Shown piece by piece: positions 11,094 to 23,400 of a DNA stretch of 64,000 bases (position 1 is the first letter of the stretch; each line of letters opens with the position of its first letter). This DNA is from an uncultured Xanthomonas sp. GTDB taxonomy: Bacteria > Pseudomonadota > Gammaproteobacteria > Xanthomonadales > Xanthomonadaceae. The stretch spans positions 89,686-153,685 of the forward strand of contig CALTTS010000005.1 in assembly GCA_943912265.1 (NCBI GenBank), written 5' to 3'. Below the pieces are notes generated by a model. It was not told where the DNA came from, searched no databases, and saw nothing but the letters and a program-made list of their open reading frames with translations. The position numbers were made by a program, and so were the translations under genes.

Positions 11094-12784
11094 CATCTGC
11101 TTCCGCGAAAACGGAAGAGGGCTTGAGCGTCCTGCTGGAGAGACTGATCGCCTGGTGGGAGAACGAGGTGGTGGAATTCAAGCAGGCCAGCGGCGATTAC
11201 AGCACCGACGACATCGGCAGGTATTTCTCCGCGTTGGCAAACGAGGCCAACCTGCGGGGAGCCAATGCTGGATGGCTGGTGTTCGGCGTCCACGACAAGA
11301 CCCGGCAGGTGGTAGGCACGGATTATCGCCAACAGGTCCAGCGCCTGCATTCGCTGAAGATGCAGATTGCCGAAAACGCGGATCCGCGTATCACCTTCCG
11401 CGACATCCACGAGCTGGAGCACCCAGACGGTCGCGTGCTGCTGTTCGAGATTCCTCCGGCGCCCCAGGGTATTCCGATTGGCTGGAAGGGCCACTATTAC
11501 GCCCGTGCCGGCGAAAGCCTGACTTCGCTCGGACTGGACAAGCTTGACGACATCCGCCACCAGACGCAGGCACAGGATTGGACCGCGCAGGTGGTGGCCG
11601 GTGCCACCTTTGACGATCTGGATGAAGCCGCCATGGACAGGGCGCGTGAGTCCTTCGCGCAGAAATACGCCAACCGTTTCAAGCCGGGTGAAGTCGAAAG
11701 CTGGCCACTCGCGGCTTTCCTTGATCGGGCGCGCGTCACGCAGGATGGCCAGATCACCCGCGCCACGTTGCTGCTGTTGGGCAAGGCCGAATCGGCCCAT
11801 CGTTTGTCGCCCCATCCCGCGCAGTTGACATGGAAGCTGGAAGGCCCGGAGCGCGCCTACGAGCATTTCGGTCCGCCATTCCTGCTGAATACGACGCGCC
11901 TGTACCAGCGCATCCGCAACATTCAACTCCGCCTGCTGCCGCACGATGAGCTGTTGCCAGTCGAGGTCTCCAAATACGATCAGAAGATCGTGCTGGAAGG
12001 CCTGCACAACTGCATCGCCCATCAGGACTACACCCGCAATGGTCGAGTGGTGGTGACGGAACGGCTGGACAGGCTGGTGTTCGAGAACGAAGGCAGCTTC
12101 TTTGAGGGGCTGCCGGACGAATACATCCAGGGCGACAAAACCCCGCGCCGCTACCGCAATCCGGCCTTGGCCCAGGCCATGGTCGAACTGAACATGATCG
12201 ATACCATGGGCTACGGGATTCATTCGATCTATGCAGGCCAAGTGCGGCGCTACTTTCCGCTGCCTGACTACGATCTGGGCGAGCCGAACGCCGTCAGGCT
12301 GACGATCTACGGCAGCGTGGTCGATCCTGCTTACAGCCGTCTTCTGATCCAGAAGACGGATTTGCCGCTGACGGACGTGCTGGCGTTGGACCGCGTGCAG
12401 AAGAAGCTGCCCATTCCGGATGAAGCGGCGGCCCGGCTACGGCGCAGCAAGCTGATTGAGGGACGCAAGCCCCACTTCCACGTATCGGCCTCGGTAGCCG
12501 AGGCAACCGCAAGCAAGGCGGATTACATCCGGACCCGGGCCCAGGACGATGCCTTCTACGCCAAGCTGTTGACCGACTATCTGGAGAAATTCAGCCAGGC
12601 AAATCGCAAGGAAATCAATGATTTGCTTATGGGTAAGTTGAGCGATGCCCTGGATGAAAGGCAGAAGTACAACAAGATCAGCAGCTTGCTGACCCGCCTT
12701 CGCCGGCAAGGCATGATCGTCAACACCGGCTCGGATACGGCTCCCTGCTGGCGGTTGACAGAGAGGAAAGCAAAGAGAAATTAG
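11090..12784 (+). CDS. AlbA_2 (Schlafen-type) and HATPase_c_4 domain protein in the hsd locus
   Basis: A 564-residue protein of the COG2865-like group. The N-terminus carries an AlbA_2/divergent AAA-4 domain (EVVEFKQASGDYSTDDIGRY and the GWLVFGVHD strand, residues about 20-120). A HATPase_c_4-like region sits near residues 300-390, with LEGLHNCIAHQDY, the RLVFENEGSFFEGLP strand and RNPALAQAMVELNMIDTMG. The last 70 residues look like a winged helix (NRKEINDLLMGKLSDALDER). Related proteins occur often beside type I restriction genes, and roles in regulation or defence are suspected but not settled. The ATG overlaps the hsdS stop as ATGA, so it is translated with the restriction operon. The function is not established. 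Confidence 0.85.
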   Translation: MTSASAKTEEGLSVLLERLIAWWENEVVEFKQASGDYSTDDIGRYFSALANEANLRGANAGWLVFGVHDKTRQVVGTDYRQQVQRLHSLKMQIAENADPRITFRDIHELEHPDGRVLLFEIPPAPQGIPIGWKGHYYARAGESLTSLGLDKLDDIRHQTQAQDWTAQVVAGATFDDLDEAAMDRARESFAQKYANRFKPGEVESWPLAAFLDRARVTQDGQITRATLLLLGKAESAHRLSPHPAQLTWKLEGPERAYEHFGPPFLLNTTRLYQRIRNIQLRLLPHDELLPVEVSKYDQKIVLEGLHNCIAHQDYTRNGRVVVTERLDRLVFENEGSFFEGLPDEYIQGDKTPRRYRNPALAQAMVELNMIDTMGYGIHSIYAGQVRRYFPLPDYDLGEPNAVRLTIYGSVVDPAYSRLLIQKTDLPLTDVLALDRVQKKLPIPDEAAARLRRSKLIEGRKPHFHVSASVAEATASKADYIRTRAQDDAFYAKLLTDYLEKFSQANRKEINDLLMGKLSDALDERQKYNKISSLLTRLRRQGMIVNTGSDTAPCWRLTERKAKRN

Positions 12785-13180
12785 AGGCCTGCACAGAGAA
12801 ATTTTAAAAAATCAAATAAAATCAATTGGATGGGTCTCTTTGCAGCACGCCTTTTGCGGAGATGAGTCAGACAGTACGCATGGATGGTCCGATCCATGAC
12901 GCAGGCAATCGACGACCGCCAGGGGTGATATGCATCACTCCTTTCGGGATGCAGACCCACTTGGTTGGGGGCACGGGGCAACCGTCAAGCAGTCCTTGAC
13001 GGTTCAAATCGCAACGGCTGCAGGCAACCCCCGAGGAACGCTCGGCGGTCCAAGACCCGGACAAGCGCTGCTGTACGGGCGCTGCGGCAGCATCAGCGAA
13101 CAGCGCAGGCGGTAGGCCTGCGCAGTCGATGCCGGCGACGAGGCGAAAGTGGAAAACAGGTTCAGGAAACGACGTAAGAC
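12785..13180. other. Hairpin-rich intergenic region upstream of hsdM
   Basis: A 396-bp gap with no convincing gene. It opens with an A/T-rich stretch (12800-12828), unlike its surroundings, that may hold the hsdM promoter. It then contains a run of short inverted repeats. CATGGAT/ATCCATG is at 12879-12898. AGGGGTGAT/ATCACTCCT, with one G-T pair, is at 12921-12942. AACCGTCAAG/CTTGACGGTT, perfect 10 bp with a 5-nt loop, is at 12980-13004. CCGAG/CTCGG is at 13031-13045. GCGCAGGC/GCCTGCGC, perfect 8 bp with a 5-nt loop, is at 13103-13123. Short open frames here (for example 12930-13115 on the plus strand) match nothing I recognise. It could be a structured leader, a small RNA or the remains of older DNA. 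Confidence 0.5.
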
Positions 13181-14800
13181 ATGACCGAAAACGACCAGAA
13201 GCAACTCGGCAAAACCCTGTGGGCCATCGCCGATCAGCTGCGCGGCAGCATGAATGCGGACGACTTCCGCGACTACATGCTGTCGTTCCTGTTCCTGCGC
13301 TACCTGTCGGACAACTACGAGGCCGCGGCGAAGAAGGAGCTGGGTCCGGATTATCCCGACCCGGCCGCCATCGGCAACGGCGGGAGGACGCCGCTGTCGG
13401 TGTGGTACGAGCACAACATCGACGACATCGCCCAGTTCGAGCAGCAGATGCGGCGCAAGGCGCATTACGTCATCCGGCCACAGTTCCTGTGGAGCCACAT
13501 CGTCCATCTGGCGAAAACGCAGAACGATGACCTGTTGAACACCTTGCAGGAAGGCTTCAGGTACATCGAGGAGGAGTCTTTCGAGAGCAAGTTCCAGGGC
13601 CTGTTTTCGGAGATCAACCTCACCTCGGACAAGCTGGGCCGCAAGTACGCCGACCGCAACGCCAAGCTGTGCGCGGTGATCAGCGAGATCGCGCGCGGCA
13701 TGGCGCTGTTCTCCACCGACACCGACACGCTGGGCGATGCCTACGAGTACCTGATCGGCCAGTTCGCCGCCGGCAGCGGCAAGAAGGCGGGCGAGTTCTA
13801 CACGCCGCAGCCCATTTCCAACATCCTTTCGGCCATCGTCACCCTGGACAGCCAGGAGCCGGCCACCGGGCCGCGCGCCAAACTCGACAGCGTGTTCGAT
13901 TTCGCCTGCGGCTCCGGCTCGCTGCTGCTCAATATCCGCCAGCGGATGAAGGCCGCCGGCGGCAGCATCGGCAAGATCTATGGGCAGGAATACAACGTCA
14001 CCACCTACAACCTGGCGCGCATGAACATGCTGCTGCACGGGGTGAAGGACACCGAGTTCGAGATCCATCACGGCGACACGCTGAAGAACGACTGGGACTG
14101 GCTGCGCGAGACCAATCCGGCAAAACAGCCCCGGTTCGATGCCGTGGTCGCCAACCCGCCCTTCAGTTACCGCTGGGAACCGAAGGACGAGGCCGCGCAG
14201 GACCCGCGCTTCAGGAACCACGGGGTAGCACCGAAGAGCGCGGCCGATTTCGCCTTCCTGCTGCACGGCCTGCATTATCTGAAGGACGACGGCACGATGG
14301 CCATCATCCTGCCGCACGGCGTGCTGTTCCGTGGCGGCAAGGAGGCCGACATCCGCCGCAAACTGCTGGATGACGGCAACGTCGACACGGTGATCGGCCT
14401 GCCGGCCAACCTGTTCTATTCCACGGGCATTCCGGTGTGCATCCTGGTGCTGAAGAAGTGCAAGAAGCCGGACGATGTGCTGTTCATCAACGCGGCCGAG
14501 CACTTCACCAAGGGCAAGCGGCAGAACCAGCTGGGCGAGGCGGACATCGAGCGGATCGTTTCGACGTACCGGAACCGCACGGAGCAGGAGCGCTATTCCC
14601 GCCGGGTGGCGATGCGGGAAATCATCGACAACGACTACAACCTCAACATCTCGCGCTACGTGAGTACTGCCGAGGCCGAGCCGGAGATCGACCTGGCCGC
14701 CGTGCACGGCGATCTGGTACAGATTGAGCGCGAGCTTGCGGCAGCCAAGGCGAAGCACAACGCTTTTCTGGTGGAGCTGGGGCTGGCACCGTTGCCTTGA
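13181..14800 (+). CDS. hsdM: Type I restriction-modification DNA methyltransferase subunit (HsdM)
   Basis: A 539-residue N6-adenine methyltransferase that protects host DNA and is also required for restriction. The N-terminal helical domain (LWAIADQLRGSMNADDFRDY) is followed by the catalytic domain, with SAM-binding motif I DFACGSGSLLL (Asp240 onward) and catalytic motif IV NPPF (residues 325-328). Length matches the family (about 520-540). It begins 396 bp after the accessory gene instead of leading the operon as is usual, so it probably has its own promoter. AGGAAA at 13164-13169 may serve as ribosome binding site. It ends 19 bp before a strong hairpin and converges with the M16 peptidase gene. 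Confidence 0.96.
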   Translation: MTENDQKQLGKTLWAIADQLRGSMNADDFRDYMLSFLFLRYLSDNYEAAAKKELGPDYPDPAAIGNGGRTPLSVWYEHNIDDIAQFEQQMRRKAHYVIRPQFLWSHIVHLAKTQNDDLLNTLQEGFRYIEEESFESKFQGLFSEINLTSDKLGRKYADRNAKLCAVISEIARGMALFSTDTDTLGDAYEYLIGQFAAGSGKKAGEFYTPQPISNILSAIVTLDSQEPATGPRAKLDSVFDFACGSGSLLLNIRQRMKAAGGSIGKIYGQEYNVTTYNLARMNMLLHGVKDTEFEIHHGDTLKNDWDWLRETNPAKQPRFDAVVANPPFSYRWEPKDEAAQDPRFRNHGVAPKSAADFAFLLHGLHYLKDDGTMAIILPHGVLFRGGKEADIRRKLLDDGNVDTVIGLPANLFYSTGIPVCILVLKKCKKPDDVLFINAAEHFTKGKRQNQLGEADIERIVSTYRNRTEQERYSRRVAMREIIDNDYNLNISRYVSTAEAEPEIDLAAVHGDLVQIERELAAAKAKHNAFLVELGLAPLP

Positions 14801-14819
14801 GTAATTGAAGGCGCAAAAG

Positions 14820-14845
14820 CGAACGGCCCGTTGCCGGGCCGTTCG
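14820..14845. terminator. Terminator between convergent hsdM and M16 peptidase genes
   Basis: A perfect 11-bp stem (CGAACGGCCCG with CGGGCCGTTCG) closes on the loop TTGC. On the minus strand it is followed by CTTTTGCGC, giving a short U-run, so it should stop transcription of the M16 peptidase gene best. It may also stop hsdM transcripts from the other side. Confidence 0.8.
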
Positions 14846-14871
14846 GGTGATGCACTGTGGAGGCGGGTGGC

Positions 14872-17661
<2,790 letters not shown>

Positions 17662-17782
17662 CGGGCGGAATCTCCGTGGGGTCGAAAAGGGCGCCGGCGC
17701 GCACAGGGCGCCGGCACCGGCCCGCGAGTATCCGCTTTCCGGCCGCGCCGCACCTGTGCATTCGGACAGGGTAGGGGGCGGG

Positions 17783-17809
17783 GCCGCGGCCGCGTTGCAC
17801 GGCCGCGGC
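17783..17809 (-). terminator. GC-rich hairpin downstream of the thioredoxin-fold gene
   Basis: A perfect 10-bp stem (GCCGCGGCCG with CGGCCGCGGC) closes on a 7-nt loop, 8 bp past the stop of the thioredoxin-fold gene. No U-run follows on the minus strand, so intrinsic termination is uncertain; it may instead stabilise the 3' end. Confidence 0.45.
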
Positions 17810-17816
17810 GCCCGGC

Positions 17817-18305
17817 TCACGGCGCTTCGCCGCCGGCCACCCGCGAGAAGAAGTCGTAGATGCCCGCGTCGCTCATCCTGCGCGCGTTGGCCAGCTCGCC
17901 GGCCTTGGTGGCGTAGACCACCTTGCCCTCGGGCGAGACCACCACAGCGGCCGGGATGCCTTTCTGGATCGGGTGGCCGTAGGCCGTGTCCAGCGCGAGG
18001 TTGCGGTCGAAGTTGCCGACGTCGATCTTCACCACCTCGAAGTGCCTGGCCACCAGCGCGGCGTTCTTCTCGGTGTGCAGCGCGGCGTCGAGGGCGCGGC
18101 AGTCGCCGCACCAGTTGGCGCCAAACACCAGCAGGGTCGGCTTGTGTGCGCGCCTGCCGGCGGCCAGCGCCTGCTTCACCTGCGCCTGCGCATCGGCCTG
18201 CTCGTCGTAGGGCAGGTTGCCGTGGGGCGCCTTGTCGGCGGGCGCGTCGGCGGCGTGGGCCAGCGGCGCCAGCGCGAGCAGGGAAACCAGCAGCCAGTGT
18301 TTCAT
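17817..18305 (-). CDS. Periplasmic thioredoxin-family protein (CGDC active site)
   Basis: A 162-residue exported thioredoxin-fold protein. The signal peptide is residues 1-18 (LLVSLLALAPLAHA before ADAPA). The redox site is WCGDC inside LLVFGANWCGDCRALD, and the cis-Pro region is KGIPAAVVVSPEG. Such proteins act as disulfide oxidoreductases or reductases in the periplasm, and the partner is unknown. The CxxC dipeptide GD differs from classical thioredoxin (GP) and DsbA (PH). It lies downstream of nothing on its strand and is divergent from the pseudouridine synthase gene with 93 bp between the starts. Confidence 0.88.
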   Translation of the reverse strand: MKHWLLVSLLALAPLAHAADAPADKAPHGNLPYDEQADAQAQVKQALAAGRRAHKPTLLVFGANWCGDCRALDAALHTEKNAALVARHFEVVKIDVGNFDRNLALDTAYGHPIQKGIPAAVVVSPEGKVVYATKAGELANARRMSDAGIYDFFSRVAGGEAP

Positions 18306-18398
18306 GCGGGGAACCTCGACGAAGGGGCTGCCATCGTGCGAAGCCCCGGCCCGCGGCGTCAACCGCGGCTTGGCGACGCGGGCGGGAAACTGCGGTGC

Positions 18399-19208
18399 AT
18401 GCGCAGCCCGGTGCCGGCGGCGATGGCGCCGGGCCTGGGGGCACCGGATAATCCGGCGGTGAACGCCATTCCCGACCCCGCCGCGGCCGAGCCGCCGCTG
18501 ACCGTCCTCCACTGCGACGAACGCCTGGTCGTGGTCCACAAGCCCGCCGGGCTGATGGTCCACGACAGCAAGCTGGCGCGCGGCGAGGCGGATTTCCTTG
18601 CCGACCGCATGCGCGCGCAGTTCGGCAGGCCGGTGTTCCTCGTCCATCGCCTCGACCGCGCCACCAGCGGCTGCCTGCTGGCCGCCTTCGACCGCGAGAC
18701 CGCCAGCGTGCTCGGCAAGGCGCTGATGGCCGGGGAGATCGACAAGGACTACCTCGCGGTGTGCCGCGGCTGGCCGGCCGAGGCGGATTTCCTCGTCGAC
18801 CATCCGCTCGACGGCGGCCCCGGCAAGCCGGACAAGAAGCCGGCGCAGACCCGCTTCCGCCGGCTGGCGCTCGCCGAGATGCCGTGGCCGGCCGGCGGCT
18901 TCGACAGCGCCCGCTACGCGCTGCTGCGCTGCTCGCCGCTGACCGGCCGCTTCCGCCAGATCCGCCGCCACCTCAAGCACCTGTCGCACCACCTGATCGG
19001 CGACACCAGCCACGGCGACGGTCGCCACAACCGCTTGTTCCGCATGCAGGGCGTGCACCGGATGCTGCTGCATGCCGAGCGCCTGTCCTTTCCCGATCCG
19101 TCAGGCAGTGGCCGGATCGACGTCATCGCTCCGCCCGACGGCGAGTTCGCCAAGGCGCTGGCGTTGCTGGGCCTGCAGGATGCGCTGGCGGTGCATGTCG
19201 GCAATTGA
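18399..19208 (+). CDS. truC: TruC-like tRNA/RluA-family pseudouridine synthase
   Basis: A pseudouridine synthase of the RluA group, most like TruC, which makes pseudouridine 65 in tRNA. The catalytic motif HRLDRATSG with its Asp is intact, preceded by the first-strand motif LVVVHKPAGLMVHDS, and the C-terminal FRQIRRHLKHLSHHLIGDT segment is also characteristic. The start is uncertain. ATG at 18399 gives 269 residues, ATG at 18423 gives 261, and GTG at 18459 gives 249; the family usually has about 250-260 residues and begins just before the PPLTVLHCDERLVVV strand. The gene is followed after 48 bp by arfB in the same direction. Confidence 0.9.
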   Translation: MRSPVPAAMAPGLGAPDNPAVNAIPDPAAAEPPLTVLHCDERLVVVHKPAGLMVHDSKLARGEADFLADRMRAQFGRPVFLVHRLDRATSGCLLAAFDRETASVLGKALMAGEIDKDYLAVCRGWPAEADFLVDHPLDGGPGKPDKKPAQTRFRRLALAEMPWPAGGFDSARYALLRCSPLTGRFRQIRRHLKHLSHHLIGDTSHGDGRHNRLFRMQGVHRMLLHAERLSFPDPSGSGRIDVIAPPDGEFAKALALLGLQDALAVHVGN

Positions 19209-19256
19209 GTCGAGCGTCCGCGATGCGGATGTCATCTTGCCGATTACAATGTCGCC

Positions 19257-19688
19257 ATGCCCAACCCGCCGCTCGTCGTGACCGCCACGCTCGCCATTCC
19301 CGACGAGGAACTGGTGGAGCGCTTCGTGCGCGCCAGCGGCGCCGGCGGACAGAACGTCAACAAGGTGTCCTCGGCGGTGGAGCTGCGCTTCGATGTGGCC
19401 ACCTCGCCCTCGCTGCCCGAGTCGCTGCGCGCGCGCCTGCTGGCCCGCCGCGACCGCCGGCTCACCGACGAGGGCGTGCTGGTGATCGACGCGCAGCGCT
19501 TCCGCACCCAGGAGCGCAACCGCGACGACGCGCGCGAGCGCCTGGCCGAGTTCGTCCGCGCCGGCCTGTCCGTGCCCAAGCCGCGCCTCGCCACCCGTCC
19601 CACCCGCGCCTCGCAGCGCCGCCGCCTCGAGGCCAAGCGCGTGCAGGGCCAGGTCAAGCGCGGCCGCACGCGGCCGGACTGGGACTGA
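19257..19688 (+). CDS. arfB: Peptidyl-tRNA hydrolase ArfB (ribosome rescue)
   Basis: A 143-residue stop-codon-independent release factor that enters stalled ribosomes lacking a stop codon and hydrolyses the peptidyl-tRNA. The catalytic GGQ lies in ASGAGGQNVNKVSSAVE, and the C-terminal tail is strongly basic (RPTRASQRRRLEAKRVQGQ), as needed to occupy the empty mRNA channel. Length matches E. coli YaeJ/ArfB (140). The ATG at 19257 follows a short gap after the pseudouridine synthase gene and is the only good start. Confidence 0.95.
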   Translation: MPNPPLVVTATLAIPDEELVERFVRASGAGGQNVNKVSSAVELRFDVATSPSLPESLRARLLARRDRRLTDEGVLVIDAQRFRTQERNRDDARERLAEFVRAGLSVPKPRLATRPTRASQRRRLEAKRVQGQVKRGRTRPDWD

Positions 19689-19723
19689 CCCCCACCACGG
19701 CCTTCACCTGCTGGAACCCCCGC

Positions 19724-20326
19724 ATGTCCACCGACAGTCCCGTGCTGCCATTGCCGCCGAACGCCCCGCGCGTGAAGTCCAACCGCCTCGTCCGCTGGAT
19801 CGGCCGTACCATCCTGCGCCTGGGCGGCTGGCACATGGTCGGGCGCTTCCCCGACATTCCCAAGCTGGTGATGATCGGCGCGCCGCACTCGTCCAACTGG
19901 GACGGGCTGTGGGCCTTCAGCGCGAAGATGGCGCTCGGCCTGGACGTGCGCATCCTCGGCAAGGAGTCGCTGTTCAAGGTCCCGGTGCTGGGCCGGGTGA
20001 TCCGCAGGCTCGGGGTGATCCCGGTGAATCGCAAGGCGGCCACCGGCGTGGTCGAGCAGGCCATCGACCTGATCCGCCATTCCGACCGCTTCTGGTACGG
20101 CCTGGCGCCGGAAGGCACGCGCCGGCGCGTGGAGCACTGGAAGACCGGTTTCTGGAAGATCGCCAAGGGCGCCGGCGTACCGGTGCTGCCGGTGTACTTC
20201 CACTACCCGGACAAGATCATCGGCGTCGGCGAGGTGTTCCACCTGGGCGAGGACATGGACGCGGACATGGCGCGCATCCGCGCCTGGTACCGGCCGTGGA
20301 TGGGCAAGAACCGCGGCACCACCTGA
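19724..20326 (+). CDS. PlsC-type lysophospholipid acyltransferase family protein
   Basis: A 200-residue acyltransferase of the glycerolipid (PlsC-like) superfamily. The catalytic H-x4-D motif is HSSNWD (in MIGAPHSSNWDG), the second block is KESLFKVPVLGRVIRRLG, and the acceptor motif is APEGTRRR. Such enzymes acylate lysophospholipids or related lipids at the inner membrane, and the precise acceptor is unknown. It is at the short end for the family and resembles the compact 1-acyl-glycerol-3-phosphate acyltransferase-like group. The ATG at 19724 is 35 bp after arfB. The gene ends before a strong terminator. Confidence 0.9.
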   Translation: MSTDSPVLPLPPNAPRVKSNRLVRWIGRTILRLGGWHMVGRFPDIPKLVMIGAPHSSNWDGLWAFSAKMALGLDVRILGKESLFKVPVLGRVIRRLGVIPVNRKAATGVVEQAIDLIRHSDRFWYGLAPEGTRRRVEHWKTGFWKIAKGAGVPVLPVYFHYPDKIIGVGEVFHLGEDMDADMARIRAWYRPWMGKNRGTT

Positions 20327-20350
20327 GGCCGGCCGCTGCCGGAGGACAAC

Positions 20351-20384
20351 GAAGAAACCCGCCATGCGGCGGGTTTCTTCTTTT
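20351..20384. terminator. Strong bidirectional terminator between acyltransferase and TonB receptor genes
   Basis: A perfect 13-bp stem (GAAGAAACCCGCC with GGCGGGTTTCTTC) closes on the loop ATGC and is followed by TTTT on the plus strand. The A-rich left arm gives a partial U-run on the minus strand as well, so it can serve both convergent genes. Confidence 0.9.
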
Positions 20385-20414
20385 CACGGCCGGAGAGCAG
20401 CCGATGCCTTGGGC

Positions 20415-23400
20415 TTACAGGGCCTTGCCGCCCAGCTTCCAGGTGAACTGCAGGTAGTAGCTGCGGCCGATCGAGTCGAACCACGAGGTGTCGTAGTACG
20501 GATAGGCGGCCCAGGTCGTGTCGCGTGGCGGCATCTTGTCGAACAGGTTGTTGACCGAAAGCGAAACGCGCAGGTGATCGGTGATGTCGTAACGCGCCCC
20601 GGCGTTGAAGCGCCAGGTGGGTTGTGTCCAGGCGTCGTCGTCGTAGTTGGGTACACGGCCGAGGTAGTTGCCGAACAGGCTGGCACCCCACGCACCCTTG
20701 TCCCAGCTGATGCCCAGGTTGGCTTTCACGCGCGGCAACGCCACGCATTGGGTGTCGCTGTTGCACGTGTCGTAGTGCAGCATGTCCACAGTCGGGTCGC
20801 CGGGGTATTGCTGGAAGTTGTGGCGACGCACCCACGTGTAATTGGCGTTGAAGCGGAAATCATCGGCAGTGGCGGTCTGCCAGCGATAGCTGGCGGCGAT
20901 GTCAATGCCCGAGGTTTCTTCGCTGGCGATGTTGATGGGCTGGAACAGGACGCTGGTGATGGTGTCGGTTGCCGGGTCGCGAACGATGCGCGCCAAGACG
21001 TCCTGGCAGGTCGGAGAGTTGATGTCCACGGTTGCGCCGCTGTCGGTCGTGCCCAGGCGGCAGGCGGCTTCCTGGGTGCGCAGGAGTTCGCGGTCCTGCA
21101 CTCGCACCTGGTTCATCACCTTGATCTGGTAGTAATCCACCGCCAGGTCGAAGCCGTTGAAGGGCGACCATACGAAGCCGGCAGAGAACGATTTGCTCGT
21201 TTCCACTTCCAGCTCGCGGTTGCCGGAATAGACGTCGCGCGTGCTGGTGTCCCAGCTACCGTCATCGTAGCAGTCGCCGTTGCTGTAACCCGGCTCCTCG
21301 CTGCGGCAGGCGAAGTAGTCGGTGGAGACCTTGCGGTAGTAGTCATTGCCGGCGAACAGGTAGTGCATGTCCGGTGCACGGAAGCCGGTGCCATAGGAGC
21401 TGCGCACGAGCAGGGTGTCGAGCGGACGCCATTCCAACCCCATGCTGTAGGTGAATTTCCCCGGGTTCTGCCCGCCATAGCGGTACTGGTCGTAGCGGCC
21501 GGCCAAGCTGGCTTGCAGGGTGGAAAGTACCGGTATGCGCAGTTCGCCGGCGGCGCTCCAGCGGTTGCGGCTGGCGCTGCCGTCACCATATTGCGGGCCG
21601 AAATAGGCATCGGCGGTCAGGGCAAGCGGATCGGGATTGATGGCGTAGGACTGCCTGCCGTATTCGAGCGCACCCGCAAAGCCGACATCGCCTGCCGGGA
21701 GTGAAAACAGTGCCGGCGTGTCGAAGGTGGCGCTCACGTTGTCATTCTCCGCCTTCGGGCGGAAGGTGGACATGGTGGCGATGGACGCGAATTCTGCGGG
21801 CGTCAGTGGCGTGAAAAGGCGCGTCGGGTCGGCGGCATAGATGGCATAGCCATCGTCGTCGTAGCCCAGTCGCTCACCCAGGAAAAACCGGTTCGCGGCA
21901 TCGGCCTTGATGCGAGGCATTGCCACGTCCGCCTTGTACTGGGAGTGGTTGTAGGCGGCTTCCCAGTTCCAGTTTTCACCAAGCATGCCCTTCAGCCCGG
22001 TGGTGACTGCCAGCGTTTTCTGCGTGGTGGAGTGCATCCGGTTCCTCAGTCCGCCTATCTCCTCGGGGCTGAATTGCCGCTGCCAGACTTCATAGCGACC
22101 AGTGGTGTCGTTGTAGAAAATGTTGTCATCCACATCAGTGGAGTTCGGGTCCTGGAACGCCCAGCCCATGTAGTCGCTCACCACATTGCCGACGCCGCTC
22201 CTGCCCGTGACGACATTGCTGTTGGTGCCGGAAAGCAGGCGGACTTTCTGGTGGCCGAACTGGACGTCGGCGAACCATGACAGGGTGTCGTTGAAGCGGT
22301 ACTCGAACGAGCCGTAGACATTGACGCCCTTGCGCTCATTTTCGATGGTGCGATAAGCAATGGCGCGGTCGCTGCCACAGTAGAGCCGGCCTCGGGTGTC
22401 TTCAGCCAGGGCAGTGGTACCGTCATTCAGGCCGGACAGGCCCTTGCAGCCGTCGATCGGGGCATCCTTGTTGATCTGCGCGACCACCAGCGGCAGGCGG
22501 CTGCGCTCGGTCGGTCCGTCCAGGGTGGAATCCTGGATGTGCCGCTGGGTTGCCCACAGCGGGCGCTGGTTCAGCAGCTCCAGTCCGACGACGCCGCTGA
22601 AATTGCCGCGCTCGAAGCCGCTGGTCAGGGTCAGGTCGTGGGATTCGCCACCGCCGCGACTGGTGTCGCCGTAGCGGTAGTCGATGGTGGTGCCGTCGGC
22701 GGATTTCTTCAGGATGAAGTTGATCACGCCGGCCATCGCGTCCGAGCCGTACACGGCCGAGGTGCTGCCGGTCAGCACTTCGACGCGCTCGATCATGCCC
22801 AGCGGGATGTTGCCGACGTCGGTGAAATTGCTGCGCCCGTTGAGCGGCAGCGGGAAGTCGGCCACGCGGCGGCCGTTGACCAGCACCAGCGTGTGGTTGG
22901 GGCCGAGGCCGCGCAGGTCCACCGCCTGTGCGCCGGGCGTGGACTGCGCGCCGGTGGTGTTCTGCTGGCCCTGCACGTTGCCGCCGTTCTGGCTGAGCGA
23001 GCGCAGCACGTCCGGCACCGAAGTGAAGCCGGAGGCCCGGATCTGCTCGGCATTCAGCACGGTGATCGGCGCCGGGCCTTCCACCTGCGCGCGCGGGATG
23101 CGCGAGCCGGTCACCTGCAGGGTCTGCAGTTCGGTCGGCGCGGGCTCTGCGGCGGCCCGTGTCTGCGCCGGGGCGGGTTTCGGCGCCGGTGCCGGTGCCC
23201 CGGCGCGAACGATCACCACCGCCCCGGACGGGTCGTGCTTCGCGCTCCAGCCGGTGCCCTGCAACAGCTGGTCCAGCGCCTGCCGCGAGGTGGCCGCGCC
23301 GTGGCTGCCGCGGGTGCGCACGCCCTTGAGCTGGTCGGCGCGGTAGACGAACTGGCTGCCGGTCTGGCGGGCCAGCGCGTCCAGCGCCGTGGACAGCTCG

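Noticed and set aside
12995..13015. GGTTCAAATC resembling a tRNA T-arm upstream of hsdM
   Set aside because: The flanking bases do not form a T-stem and no acceptor or anticodon arm can be built; the bases belong to the CTTGACGGTT hairpin arm.
12781..13064. Minus-strand short frames in the same gap
   Set aside because: They overlap the end of the accessory gene or the hairpins and show no protein-like motif.
12930..13115. Possible 61-residue gene between the accessory gene and hsdM
   Set aside because: No ribosome binding site, no family resemblance, and it crosses several hairpins.
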